From Paenibacillus sp. JJ-223 (GTDB taxonomy: Bacteria > Bacillota > Bacilli > Paenibacillales > Paenibacillaceae), in assembly GCF_927798175.1 (NCBI RefSeq), contig NZ_CAKMMP010000001.1, positions 372,001-436,000 on the forward strand: a DNA stretch of 64,000 bases, given 5' to 3'. The notes beneath the pieces are model-generated. The model saw nothing but the letters and a program-made list of their open reading frames with translations. It made no database searches and was not told the DNA's origin. The first letter of the stretch is position 1. The number at the start of each line of letters is the position of its first letter. The translations under genes were made by a program, and so were the position numbers. Below are positions 8,034 to 15,900 of the stretch, piece after piece.

Positions 8034-9160
8034 TACGGTTATGGTTTTTAGAATTAAAGGTCCTATGGCGCAGTGAACATATTTGGGCTTTCTACATGGG
8101 ACTTTTCATTTTATATTTGAGCAAATTTGTATTCTTTATCGATGAATTGCCTGTTACTATTCCTTTATATGGACTGTTCATGTCGACCATGACACTTGTA
8201 ATATTGAATTCACCTAGACGTTACCATATGGTTCATATAATAAGACTTACCAACTGGAATCCTATACGAAGAACATTGCAGTCATGGTTGTTTAGTTTTT
8301 TATGTACCCTTCCAGCTTCAACCCTCTTATTTTTCACGGTTCGTGAAATTTTTAAAGACACTCCCGTTTATCTGCTGGTGTTTGTTATTCTCGGATTATC
8401 CTATTTCGCCATCAGCTTTGCGTTTGTAATTTCTTTATTATCATTCAAAATGGCTATTCTATGCTGTGTATCTGTGTACATGCTCCTTACTTTAATGCAT
8501 GGTTATAAGCTGGAGAGTATCCGGTATGCTGCACCAACTCTGAATTTCATGTATCCGGATTACCCTGATATGAGGAATATGCTCTCGATATTTTTTCTTG
8601 GAATCCTGATGATGGGGATCTATTTTTGGAAAGGAGTCGATTGGCCTCGCCGGCAAAAAAGATCGCTGCTTTTCATTCTCATGATGTTCCTTGTCATATA
8701 CATCGCAGTTCCGATTCAAGAAACATGGAATGAAAGACATTTAGCAAACGAACCTTATCAAAAGGTTCAAGTGAACAACATCGTTGTGCAATATAAAGGT
8801 ATCCCTCGAAGTATGGCAACAAGATATAGTCAGGTGGTCTCTGATATTATTGAGGAGTTGAAGGAACATGAAATGAACCCGGAAATGACTCAAATCAAAA
8901 TCACACGATTAGGCCGAGTCCCCAAAGGTACTCAACTGGAGCATATTATGAAGTTAGAAGAGAAGACGCTATATATTGAACCCTATTCAAATAAATTCTA
9001 TGAGTTCAATTATGGGTATAATATCATTCGAGACATGCTTGAACTCTCGGGAATTGACCATCAAATTGGACAACAAATAACCGAGAGTTTGATCCGTAAA
9101 AACAAACATCACTTTTTCGATTCACTTCAACGTAGGGGACTTAGCGAAACCTACGAATAA
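8030..9160 (+). CDS. Membrane protein with C-terminal extracytoplasmic domain, third component of the ABC unit
   Basis: This is a 376-aa protein. Its ATG overlaps the stop of the previous gene (ATGA), so translation is probably coupled. The N-terminal ~230 residues hold about six membrane helices. After a last helix (about LLFILMMFLVIYIAVPI) comes a soluble domain of roughly 140 residues rich in charged residues (e.g. IEELKEHEMNPEMTQIKITR). This tail has no HExxH or other catalytic motif I can see, so it may be a binding domain. It is likely a second permease of the transporter, with the tail possibly sensing or capturing the peptide. Confidence 0.6.
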   Translation: MIRLWFLELKVLWRSEHIWAFYMGLFILYLSKFVFFIDELPVTIPLYGLFMSTMTLVILNSPRRYHMVHIIRLTNWNPIRRTLQSWLFSFLCTLPASTLLFFTVREIFKDTPVYLLVFVILGLSYFAISFAFVISLLSFKMAILCCVSVYMLLTLMHGYKLESIRYAAPTLNFMYPDYPDMRNMLSIFFLGILMMGIYFWKGVDWPRRQKRSLLFILMMFLVIYIAVPIQETWNERHLANEPYQKVQVNNIVVQYKGIPRSMATRYSQVVSDIIEELKEHEMNPEMTQIKITRLGRVPKGTQLEHIMKLEEKTLYIEPYSNKFYEFNYGYNIIRDMLELSGIDHQIGQQITESLIRKNKHHFFDSLQRRGLSETYE

Positions 9161-9257
9161 GAGATATGATTTTGAGTAAAGGTAACACCCAACTGCTATT
9201 GAGCACATTCAATAAAACCGTTCAATCAGCATCTACATACTGTGTTCTTAATTTCAG

Positions 9258-9296
9258 GGCACCACCCAAGCGCAAATGCTGGCGGGTGCCTTTTTT
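9258..9296 (+). terminator. Rho-independent terminator of the RiPP/ABC operon
   Basis: GGCACC pairs with GGTGCC and is followed by six T. It lies ~100 nt beyond the last gene of the cluster and marks its right boundary. The ~190 bases from here to the ECF promoter hold nothing I recognise. Confidence 0.75.
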
Positions 9297-9484
9297 GTCC
9301 TATAAAGGAATCTTTTAAAATGAACGACAAGCAAAGAGGTGGATTCCGGTATTCACCCTTGCCATGTGACTGCAAAACATGAAGGTAAAAAGAACTTGTT
9401 TGAAGAATAGTTCAAGTAAAATGCGGGTGACTAATTTGTATTTTAGACCGGATTTCAATTTTTTTCGAAATTTTCAATAGAGTT

Positions 9485-9511
9485 TGTCGATTTTGGTTTC
9501 TGGCGTTCGTC
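9485..9511 (+). promoter_or_regulatory. Candidate ECF42-type promoter (TGTCGA-N17-CGTC)
   Basis: TGTCGA at 9485-9490 is followed after 17 nt by CGTC (9508-9511), about 65 nt before the YCII gene. From memory, ECF42 sigma factors recognise TGTCGA at -35 and CGA/TC at -10, so the operon that encodes the sigma factor probably drives itself. A second CGTC at 9511-9514 makes the exact -10 uncertain. Confidence 0.55.
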
Positions 9512-9575
9512 GTCCTGTTTAGAGGCCGGAAAGTTTGGATCTCATAGCGTCTATTAAAAAGGAGGAGCTTACCAC

Positions 9576-10010
9576 ATGAAGTTTATGATGATTGTCAAAG
9601 CAACCAAGGATTCTGAGGCTGGGAAACCACCAAGCCCCGAACTGTTCGAAGCAATGATGCGGTTTAATGAAGAGTTGGCAAAAGCAGGGGTGTTGGTGGC
9701 CGCAGACGGACTGCATCCAAGCTCTGGAGCCATTCGGATTTCTTATCCGGAGCCTGGAGGAAAGCCTACGATTGTGGATGGTCCATTTACCGAATCCAAA
9801 GAAGTGATTGCTGGGTATACCCTGATTGAGGTGAGATCCCGGGAAGAGGCGATCGAGTGGGCCTTGCGAATGCCAGATCCGCACGGATTGGGAGAGGGAC
9901 AGATTGAGCTCAGACAGGTATTCGAAGGAACGGATTTGACGGATGATCCCAAGATGTTAGCCGCCCATGACGCACTGAGTGCAGAACTAAAGCAACGCAA
10001 TCAGCCATGA
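9576..10010 (+). CDS. YCII-related (DGPF) protein
   Basis: This 144-aa single-domain protein carries the hallmark DGPFTESKE (about residues 67-75) of the DGPF/YCII family, small ferredoxin-fold proteins of unknown biochemical role. GGAGGAG precedes the ATG. Its stop overlaps the start of the sigma factor gene (ATGA), so the two are translationally coupled. DGPF genes beside sigma factors with a long C-terminal extension are the defining context of the ECF42 group, so it probably acts in, or is the main target of, that regulatory module. Confidence 0.85.
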   Translation: MKFMMIVKATKDSEAGKPPSPELFEAMMRFNEELAKAGVLVAADGLHPSSGAIRISYPEPGGKPTIVDGPFTESKEVIAGYTLIEVRSREEAIEWALRMPDPHGLGEGQIELRQVFEGTDLTDDPKMLAAHDALSAELKQRNQP

Positions 10011-11323
10011 TGGAGTGTTATGTCCATCGCAAGGTCGATGCGATCTGGCGAATGGAGTCGCCGAAGATCATTGCCGTATTAACCCGAATGGTGCGCGATA
10101 TCGGCCTCGCCGAAGATCTGGCCCAAGACGTAATGCTCATTGCGCTGCAAAAGTGGCCGGAGGTGGGCGTTCCCGACAATCCCGGTGCTTGGCTGATGGC
10201 CGCGGCAAAAAGACGTGCCATCGACATGATGCGAAGAAACAAGGTACAACAGCGAAAATATGAAGAGGTCGGCCGCAGCTCCGACATGTTTGATGAACAA
10301 GAGATTAGCGATGCATGGGATGGGTCCGTGGGGGATGATCTCTTGCGCTTGATCTTTATGACGTGCCATCCGATATTGTCCCGCGAGGCTCGCCTCTCAT
10401 TGACCCTTCGTTTGCTCTGTGGATTGACAACAGATGAGATTGCTCATGCGCTGTTCGCTGCCGAACCGACCATTGCCCAGCGGATCGTGCGTGCAAAGCG
10501 AACATTGCGCGATGCCAGAGCGGAATTTCAGATCCCGGAAGGAAACGAACTCAAGGAGCGTCTCGAAACCGTAATGGAAGTGATCTATCTTTTATTCAAT
10601 GAAGGATATGCCGCGACTGCGGGGAGTTCCTGGATACGTCCGTTATTATGTCAGGAAGCGCTGAGGATGGGACGAATCTTGGCAGAGCTTGTAAAGGAAG
10701 AGTCGGAAGTTCATGGCTTGGTGGCATTAATGGAAATCCAATCGTCTCGTTTTAGAGCCCGAGTTCATTCCTCAGGGGAGCCGATCCTTTTGCAGGACCA
10801 AAATCGGGGATTATGGGACCATCTATTAATTCGTCGAGGGTTGGCAGCGCTTGAACGAGCAAAATCTTTCGGTCGACCGCTTGGTCCTTATGCGTTGCAG
10901 GCTTCCATTTCCGCATGCCATGCTGAGGCCCGTACTGCCGAGGACACCGACTGGATCAAAATTGCCGCATTGTACGAAGCGTTGTCGCGGGTCCTTCCCT
11001 CGCCGGTCGTTGAGTTAAACCGAGCGGTAGCCATCGGTATGGCATTTGGCGCGGAATTTGGCCTTCAGCTTGTGGAGCAATTAGAAACGGTAAAAGCGCT
11101 GCGGGAGTATCACTTGTTGCCCAGCGTGAAGGGGGATTTCCTTGAAAAGCTCGGACGAAACAACGAGGCTTATCAGTCGTTTCAATTCGCAGCCTCGCTT
11201 GCACAGAACGATCAGGAACGGGCACTGCTGCTCAAGCGCGCGGCAAAATGCAAACAGACTTTCCAAGGGGAAGGAACAGAGAAAGGGATGGAAACCGAAT
11301 TGAAAAATCAAATGGGCCTGTAA
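10007..11323 (+). CDS. ECF sigma factor with long C-terminal extension (ECF42 type)
   Basis: This 438-aa protein is more than twice the length of a plain ECF sigma factor. A sigma-2 region lies at about residues 12-85 (LAEDLAQDVMLIALQKW; KRRAIDMMRR) and sigma-4 at about 125-165 (TTDEIAHALFAAEPTIAQRI). The remaining ~270 residues form an alpha-helical, TPR/DUF6596-like extension that in ECF42 proteins controls activity in place of an anti-sigma factor. None of the neighbours looks like an anti-sigma factor. It is co-transcribed with the DGPF gene, and probably with the two genes that follow. The signal it answers is unknown. Confidence 0.88.
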   Translation: MMECYVHRKVDAIWRMESPKIIAVLTRMVRDIGLAEDLAQDVMLIALQKWPEVGVPDNPGAWLMAAAKRRAIDMMRRNKVQQRKYEEVGRSSDMFDEQEISDAWDGSVGDDLLRLIFMTCHPILSREARLSLTLRLLCGLTTDEIAHALFAAEPTIAQRIVRAKRTLRDARAEFQIPEGNELKERLETVMEVIYLLFNEGYAATAGSSWIRPLLCQEALRMGRILAELVKEESEVHGLVALMEIQSSRFRARVHSSGEPILLQDQNRGLWDHLLIRRGLAALERAKSFGRPLGPYALQASISACHAEARTAEDTDWIKIAALYEALSRVLPSPVVELNRAVAIGMAFGAEFGLQLVEQLETVKALREYHLLPSVKGDFLEKLGRNNEAYQSFQFAASLAQNDQERALLLKRAAKCKQTFQGEGTEKGMETELKNQMGL

Positions 11324-11366
11324 ATAATCAAAACGACATAACGCGTGCGCAAAGGAGAATATGACC

Positions 11367-11708
11367 ATGAACCAAGAAGTTACGGAATATATCCAATCCT
11401 TGAAAGAGCCTTGGCAAAGCCAGCTGTGTAACGAACTGCGGGAGCTTGTACGCTCCGTCATTCCTGATGTACAGGAGCGGATGCAATATAAAAAACCCCA
11501 TTATCTGAAAAACGGGAAATATGCTGCCGTCATTTCCGCTTCGAAAGATGCAGTGAGTTTCACCATCTTTAATGCCGCAGCTGTGACATTTCCTGAAGGT
11601 TTCGATGGACCCGCGGAACGAAAAACGATTAAACTGCGTAAGGGGCAAGAATGGAGCAAGGAATCGTTAACTTCCTTGTTGAGTCAGGCTGCCTCGACGT
11701 TGGAATGA
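11367..11708 (+). CDS. DUF1801 (YdhG-like) protein
   Basis: This 113-aa protein of the DUF1801 family has the family's MQYKKPHY and AVISASKDAVSFTIFN segments. The ATG at 11367 is preferred over 11361 because AGGAG (11353-11357) is then 9 nt away instead of 3. It follows the sigma factor gene closely and is bounded by a terminator at 11724. The biochemical role of the family is not established. Confidence 0.78.
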   Translation: MNQEVTEYIQSLKEPWQSQLCNELRELVRSVIPDVQERMQYKKPHYLKNGKYAAVISASKDAVSFTIFNAAAVTFPEGFDGPAERKTIKLRKGQEWSKESLTSLLSQAASTLE

Positions 11709-11723
11709 ACTTTGTACTAAATA

Positions 11724-11752
11724 GCTGCCAACGGGGTTGGCGGCTTTTTTTG
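11724..11752 (+). terminator. Rho-independent terminator after the DUF1801 gene
   Basis: AGCTGCCAAC pairs with GTTGGCGGCT (one G-U pair) around a GGG loop and is followed by a run of T. It closes the ECF sigma operon. Confidence 0.85.
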
Positions 11753-11897
11753 TTGCCATGGATATAACGGTACAAGGGAAAATAAAAAAGTTTTCTAGCG
11801 ATGTCGATTTCCATAAGTTGTGTTCGTCATGTAAGTATAGATGCAAAAAATGGCTTATTGGAATAACCACAAATCCCAACCTTAAAGGAGATTAAAC

Positions 11898-12737
11898 ATG
11901 AATACGATCATTTCCAGAGACGGAACCAACATCGCATACGACAAAATGGGGCAAGGACCGGCGCTCATTCTCGTGGCGGGAGCTTTCAGCTACCGCAAAT
12001 TCCCTGGACAGGTACAGTTAGCCAAGGAATTGTCCGATCAGTTCACGGTGTATAATTACGATCGGCGGGGCAGAGGGGACAGCGGGGACGGAGAACGTTA
12101 CGCCATAGAGAGAGAGATTCAGGATCTGGAGGCCCTAATCGAAGAAGCCGGTGGGAAAGCATACGTTTGGGGCTTATCTTCCGGGGCGGTTCTGGCCATG
12201 AAAGCTGCCGAGAATGGTGCGAAAATCACTAAATTAGCCCTGCATGAGCCGCCCTTCATCGTCAATGCGTCTGACCGCACACCTCCTGTAGATTTTCTGG
12301 ATCAAGTGACTCGGCTTATCGCGGAGGAAAAGCGTGCAGAAGCCATTAAATACTTTATGACGCAAGGCATGGGCGCTCCTGCCTTTGTTGTATCCATGAT
12401 GCGTATGATGCCTGGCGTGTGGGCTAATCTGATGTCTGTTGCCCATACTCTTCCTTACGATGCTCAATTGATGCAAGGTTATATGTCTGGCAAGTCTTTA
12501 CCTCCTCATTTTGGAAAAAAGATCATCCAACCCTCCTTAGTATTGGAAGGTATCGAAAGTCCATCCGCACTACGCAGCGGGGCACATGCGCTTGCAAGCA
12601 TACTCCCGAATGGGGAGCTGCGAAGCAAGAAAGGACTGGGCCATACGAAAAAACTTAATGCCAAACGGATTGCTTCTGAGTTAAAAGCCTTTTTTGATCA
12701 GGACAGTGATGTGGTTAGTACTGTGCAAGAGCGCTAA
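11898..12737 (+). CDS. Alpha/beta hydrolase
   Basis: This 279-aa cytoplasmic protein has the nucleophile elbow GLSSG (about residues 93-97) and the NYDRRGRGDSG segment typical of the alpha/beta hydrolase fold. A His in GLGHTKK near the C-terminus is the likely triad member. The ribosome site AAAGGAG lies 9 nt before the ATG. Such hydrolases commonly accompany DGPF/ECF42 modules, but here a terminator separates it from them. The substrate is unknown. Confidence 0.82.
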   Translation: MNTIISRDGTNIAYDKMGQGPALILVAGAFSYRKFPGQVQLAKELSDQFTVYNYDRRGRGDSGDGERYAIEREIQDLEALIEEAGGKAYVWGLSSGAVLAMKAAENGAKITKLALHEPPFIVNASDRTPPVDFLDQVTRLIAEEKRAEAIKYFMTQGMGAPAFVVSMMRMMPGVWANLMSVAHTLPYDAQLMQGYMSGKSLPPHFGKKIIQPSLVLEGIESPSALRSGAHALASILPNGELRSKKGLGHTKKLNAKRIASELKAFFDQDSDVVSTVQER

Positions 12738-12800
12738 TGATGATTAAGACATCTTTTGATGGACAATATTCCGCCCCTCTGATGTTTTTTTATGATACAA

Positions 12801-12838
12801 AAAGCCCCTCTCTAATTTCTGACGGAAAGAAGAGAGGG
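12801..12838 (-). terminator. Terminator of phoA
   Basis: On the minus strand CCCTCTCT pairs with AGAGAGGG and is followed by GCTTTTTG, just past the phoA stop. With T-rich sequence on the other side it may also stop the rightward hydrolase transcript. Confidence 0.8.
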
Positions 12839-12857
12839 ACTGCTGATAAAGCTTTGA

Positions 12858-14216
12858 TTATTTATGCTTCTTCAGAATATCGAAAATGATTTCTGCATTA
12901 TCCGTATTATCGATCAGGCCGGAGAAGCGGTGGCTTGCCGGACCGTAAGCATAGACTGGCACGTCTTCTCCCGTATGTCCGCCTGTTGTCCATCCCGTGA
13001 ACGATCGGTTATCGATAATCGTCTCAATGGCATTGTCGATCTTCGTTACATCGGCGTCTTTAGCCGCATCTTTTACCGATTGAATTTCTTCAGCCGTCAG
13101 CTCAAGCTTGAGGTAGCTTTTAAGCGTTTCCTCTACGGAAGCACCTTCAGCAATCCGTGCTGCCATGAAATCCGGAGTGCGTACCGCAGCTTTGATCGGA
13201 TCCACGAAGAAGTTATATTCACCGTCTTTGCCGAGCGTGAGTCCGCCTGTTGAATGGTCGGCAGTGGCAACGACAAGGGTTTCGCCGTCTTCTTTGGCAA
13301 AATCGATCGCTGCCTGGAATGCTGCAGCAAAATCCTCCATTTCGCTCATGGCGCCAACAATGTCATTATCATGGCCTGCCCAGTCAATCTGGCTGCCTTC
13401 AACCATGAGGAAAAATCCATTTTCGTTTGTGCTCAAACGATCAATCGCCGTATTTGTCATCTCGGCCAACGAAGGCGTTTCGCTAGTACGATCGATATAT
13501 TTGTCCAGCCCTCCGTCCGCAAAAAGGCCCAGAACTTGTTTATTGGTATCTGCGAGCAGGGCGCTGCGGTCTGTCACATAGCTAAAGCCGGCTTCCCGGA
13601 ACTCTTTCGTCAGGTCGCGATCCTTACGTACAAAATTTGATTTTCCCCCACCTAACAGGACATCCACTTTGTGTTTTCCATTGATCAATTCATCATAGTA
13701 ATCATCTGCGATCGCATCCATGTTCTTGCGGCTGATGTCATGGGCACCGAATGCAGCCGGTGTAGCATGGGTAATCTCCGAGGTAGCAACAAGCCCGGTG
13801 GATTTTCCGTCTTCTTTGGCCTGCTCCAATACCGTTTTAACTTCAGTCTTGTCATGATCGACAGCAATGGCGGCATTATAGGTCTTCACGCCAGCAGACA
13901 TCGCGGTTGCCGCGGAAGCGGAGTCCGTCACGTTCTGAGTGTCATCATCCGGATACGTCATTTGAGCTCCCACAAGGTAGGGATCAAATACGGTTTTCTC
14001 CATGACCTTTGTAGAAGGATCGTCTTTCATATAACGGTAAGCGGAAGTATAAGCAGTTCCCATGCCGTCACCAATGAGGAAGATGATATTTTTGACCTTT
14101 TTCTTCTCTACACTAATCGCTTGTACTGCATTGGCTTGTCCGGCAGACAAGACTGTAGAAGCGGCGACGGCCAGGCTAAGTGCTACTGCAGGGAGTGCTT
14201 TTTTTGATAATTTCAC
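12858..14216 (-). CDS. phoA: Secreted alkaline phosphatase
   Basis: This 452-aa exported enzyme releases inorganic phosphate from phosphomonoesters. I start it at GTG 14216, 7 nt after a perfect AGGAGG; a longer frame from 14243 would translate through that ribosome site. The signal peptide is about residues 1-30 (LSAGQANA). The metal-binding Asp is in FLIGDGMG, the nucleophile Ser in VTDSASAATAM, the His ligands in ADHSTGG and GGHTGEDVP, and the rest follows the PhoA/PhoB family of Bacillus at normal length. A possible PhoP direct repeat lies at 14339-14355. It stands alone with its own terminator. Confidence 0.93.
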   Translation of the reverse strand: MKLSKKALPAVALSLAVAASTVLSAGQANAVQAISVEKKKVKNIIFLIGDGMGTAYTSAYRYMKDDPSTKVMEKTVFDPYLVGAQMTYPDDDTQNVTDSASAATAMSAGVKTYNAAIAVDHDKTEVKTVLEQAKEDGKSTGLVATSEITHATPAAFGAHDISRKNMDAIADDYYDELINGKHKVDVLLGGGKSNFVRKDRDLTKEFREAGFSYVTDRSALLADTNKQVLGLFADGGLDKYIDRTSETPSLAEMTNTAIDRLSTNENGFFLMVEGSQIDWAGHDNDIVGAMSEMEDFAAAFQAAIDFAKEDGETLVVATADHSTGGLTLGKDGEYNFFVDPIKAAVRTPDFMAARIAEGASVEETLKSYLKLELTAEEIQSVKDAAKDADVTKIDNAIETIIDNRSFTGWTTGGHTGEDVPVYAYGPASHRFSGLIDNTDNAEIIFDILKKHK

Positions 14217-14338
14217 GATAAATCCTCCTTTTATATTAAACATGAATGCATGAATCTTTATTCATTTGTCTGACAATATGAAGATTAGCATTCGATTGTA
14301 AAAAAAATTCAAGCCATATGTACACGAGGAGTAAAAGA

Positions 14339-14355
14339 TTAACAAAACATTAACT
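14339..14355 (+). promoter_or_regulatory. Possible Pho box upstream of phoA
   Basis: TTAACA and TTAACT are spaced by 5 nt, giving the 11-nt period of PhoP direct repeats (TTAACA-like). Only two repeats are visible, about 125 nt upstream of the phoA start and on the strand opposite to the gene, so this is tentative. Confidence 0.35.
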
Positions 14356-14389
14356 ATTCCAGGTTCTCTATTTTATCGAATTCAACTCA

Positions 14390-14762
14390 TTGAATGAAGG
14401 GAAGAGGAGGCAAAGACCCGTATATTACATGTTTTTACTTGCTGTAATCTTGATTCTTTCCGGGTGTAGTACGCCGATTGCTGGAACAGGGGGTAAATAT
14501 CTGATAAGCGGATCAAGGTTTAATGGGGATCACAGGATGGGTCCCGTATTGAGGCCATGCTCGATGAGTCGATGGATTCGTGATGGGTTATGGGTCATGT
14601 TTGAGATATGGAGCCCGGAGAGTAATGGTTCCAGCCAGTTCATACGCACACACCAAGCTTGAGAGCTCTCCACCAAAAGCTGGCGAAGTGGTCACAACAA
14701 ATCTGGATGAAATTACATTGCAATTCAACACTAACATTGAGGTGTTAAGTTCGTTTAAGTAG
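14390..14762 (+). pseudogene. Remnant of a CopC-like domain protein and a lipoprotein-like fragment
   Basis: Near 14641-14760 one frame reads AHTKLESSPPKAGEVV followed by a segment ending DEITLQFNTNIE, a good match to the start of CopC-type copper-binding domains just after their signal peptide. It stops after about 40 residues at a TAG, and no signal sequence is in frame. Another frame begins with a lipoprotein-like MFLLAVILILSGC (about 14429). Neither has a suitably placed ribosome site. I read this as a decayed or truncated locus; a terminator follows at 14787. Confidence 0.45.
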
Positions 14763-14786
14763 CTAAGAACGTAATTCGCCAGTCAT

Positions 14787-14836
14787 AAAGAATCAGGATC
14801 TTTCCCAAACGGGAAAAATCCTGATTCTTTTCTTTT
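14787..14836 (+). terminator. Strong hairpin terminator
   Basis: A ~20-bp stem (left arm 14787-14806, right arm 14811-14830, one mismatch) with loop AAAC is followed by T-rich sequence. It probably belonged to the degraded gene upstream. Confidence 0.8.
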
Positions 14837-14970
14837 TCTGTATGTTATTCCCAAAATCATTTACATTAGTGCACTTTATAAAAAGCATTTTATCTCGTAG
14901 CTGCCCAAAGTGAAGAGTCTGTACCCTTCGCAGGTGAGCAGCCCCGTGAGTCGGCACGGATCTGCGTTGA

Positions 14971-15132
14971 TTAGAATTTCGGGAATACATATTTAACCAG
15001 AAAGTAGAGAAGTCCAAAAAAGATAATGATATATGCGGCATATTTAATAAACGTGGAAGCGACCAAACTTGAATCAGACTTGTGCTGAACATCCTTATGC
15101 TCTACTTCTACTGTACGATGCGGCTCGTTCAT
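14971..15132 (-). CDS. Small single-span membrane protein (53 aa)
   Basis: The ATG at 15132 has a near-perfect ribosome site (GAAGGAGATG, 6 nt away). The product is hydrophilic for ~28 residues (MNEPHRTVEVEHKDVQHKSD...) and then has one membrane helix ending LLYFLVKYVFPKF. The motif-free short sequence cannot be assigned to a family. A longer overlapping frame in the same stretch (15092 down to 14793) has no ribosome site and reads like non-coding sequence. Confidence 0.65.
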   Translation of the reverse strand: MNEPHRTVEVEHKDVQHKSDSSLVASTFIKYAAYIIIFFGLLYFLVKYVFPKF

Positions 15133-15280
15133 TTGAATCATCTCCTTCAGGTGATTGTGTGCTTAGAGAACCATTACACACGATAAGAAGGATTGAATCG
15201 CTGTCGGCTTCACCCAAGCGTTATTACAAGAACGGCATACACTTATAGAATCAAGCTATGATTTACTAGGAGGAGATATT

Positions 15281-15685
15281 ATGCGAAAGAACAATATTCA
15301 CGGTTGTCCGGCCCCGCAGAATATTACATTGATTCAGCGCCTGCAGTCGCTTGCAGGACGGACGGTTACGGTGTTCCAACCCGGATTCCCGAAATTAACA
15401 AAAACGACAGGCAAGCTCTCCAATGTGACTAAATCCTCTTTTACCGTTGGATCTACGGTAGTCGCAATCCAAACCTCCTTCTATATCGTAACCAACGAAA
15501 GGGTTAGACGGACGCAGCCTTTTGAATTGACTGCTACAGCGGAAGATATCGGTGAACTGAGTGGAATATTAATTCGCGTCGGACGGGGCTTTGTCGAGTT
15601 TGTTCAGACGCCAGGCCGAAGAGTGCCTACTATTTTCCCATTGAATTTATTTACTGAAGTGTTTTGCGAAAACGAGGAAGAATAA
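15281..15685 (+). CDS. Conserved hypothetical protein, possibly spore-coat-like
   Basis: This 134-aa protein follows a good AGGAGG ribosome site. It contains two beta-rich segments (GRTVTVFQP...KLSNVTKSSFTVG and GILIRVGRGFVEFV) that recall the small beta-barrel of DUF2642-type spore coat proteins, but the match is by eye only. There is no signal peptide or membrane segment. It is closed by a bidirectional terminator at 15849. Confidence 0.6.
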   Translation: MRKNNIHGCPAPQNITLIQRLQSLAGRTVTVFQPGFPKLTKTTGKLSNVTKSSFTVGSTVVAIQTSFYIVTNERVRRTQPFELTATAEDIGELSGILIRVGRGFVEFVQTPGRRVPTIFPLNLFTEVFCENEEE

Positions 15686-15848
15686 GAACACCTTATGAGA
15701 ACATGGAAGAAAGGTATTCCTAAAATTAGAATGCAGCCAACGGATGCAATAAAGTACCCACTTGAAAGTCAGACCAATAAATTGGATGCAGCCGGTTGGC
15801 CACGAGCTCGGTATTATACCGTGCTCATGCTTTGCAAGCTAGACTTTA

Positions 15849-15900
15849 ACTTAAAAAGTCAATTCCTGTACGTAAGGAACTGACTTTTTAAGTGATTTTT
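15849..15900. terminator. Bidirectional terminator
   Basis: A 19-bp stem (ACTTAAAAAGTCAATTCCT against its complement, one mismatch) around a 7-nt loop sits between the convergent genes at 15281-15685 and 15899-16879, with A/T-rich flanks on both sides. Confidence 0.85.

Noticed and set aside
14793..15092. A 99-codon leftward frame
   Set aside because: It has no ribosome site, overlaps a strong terminator, and is out of frame with the better supported 53-aa gene at 14971-15132.
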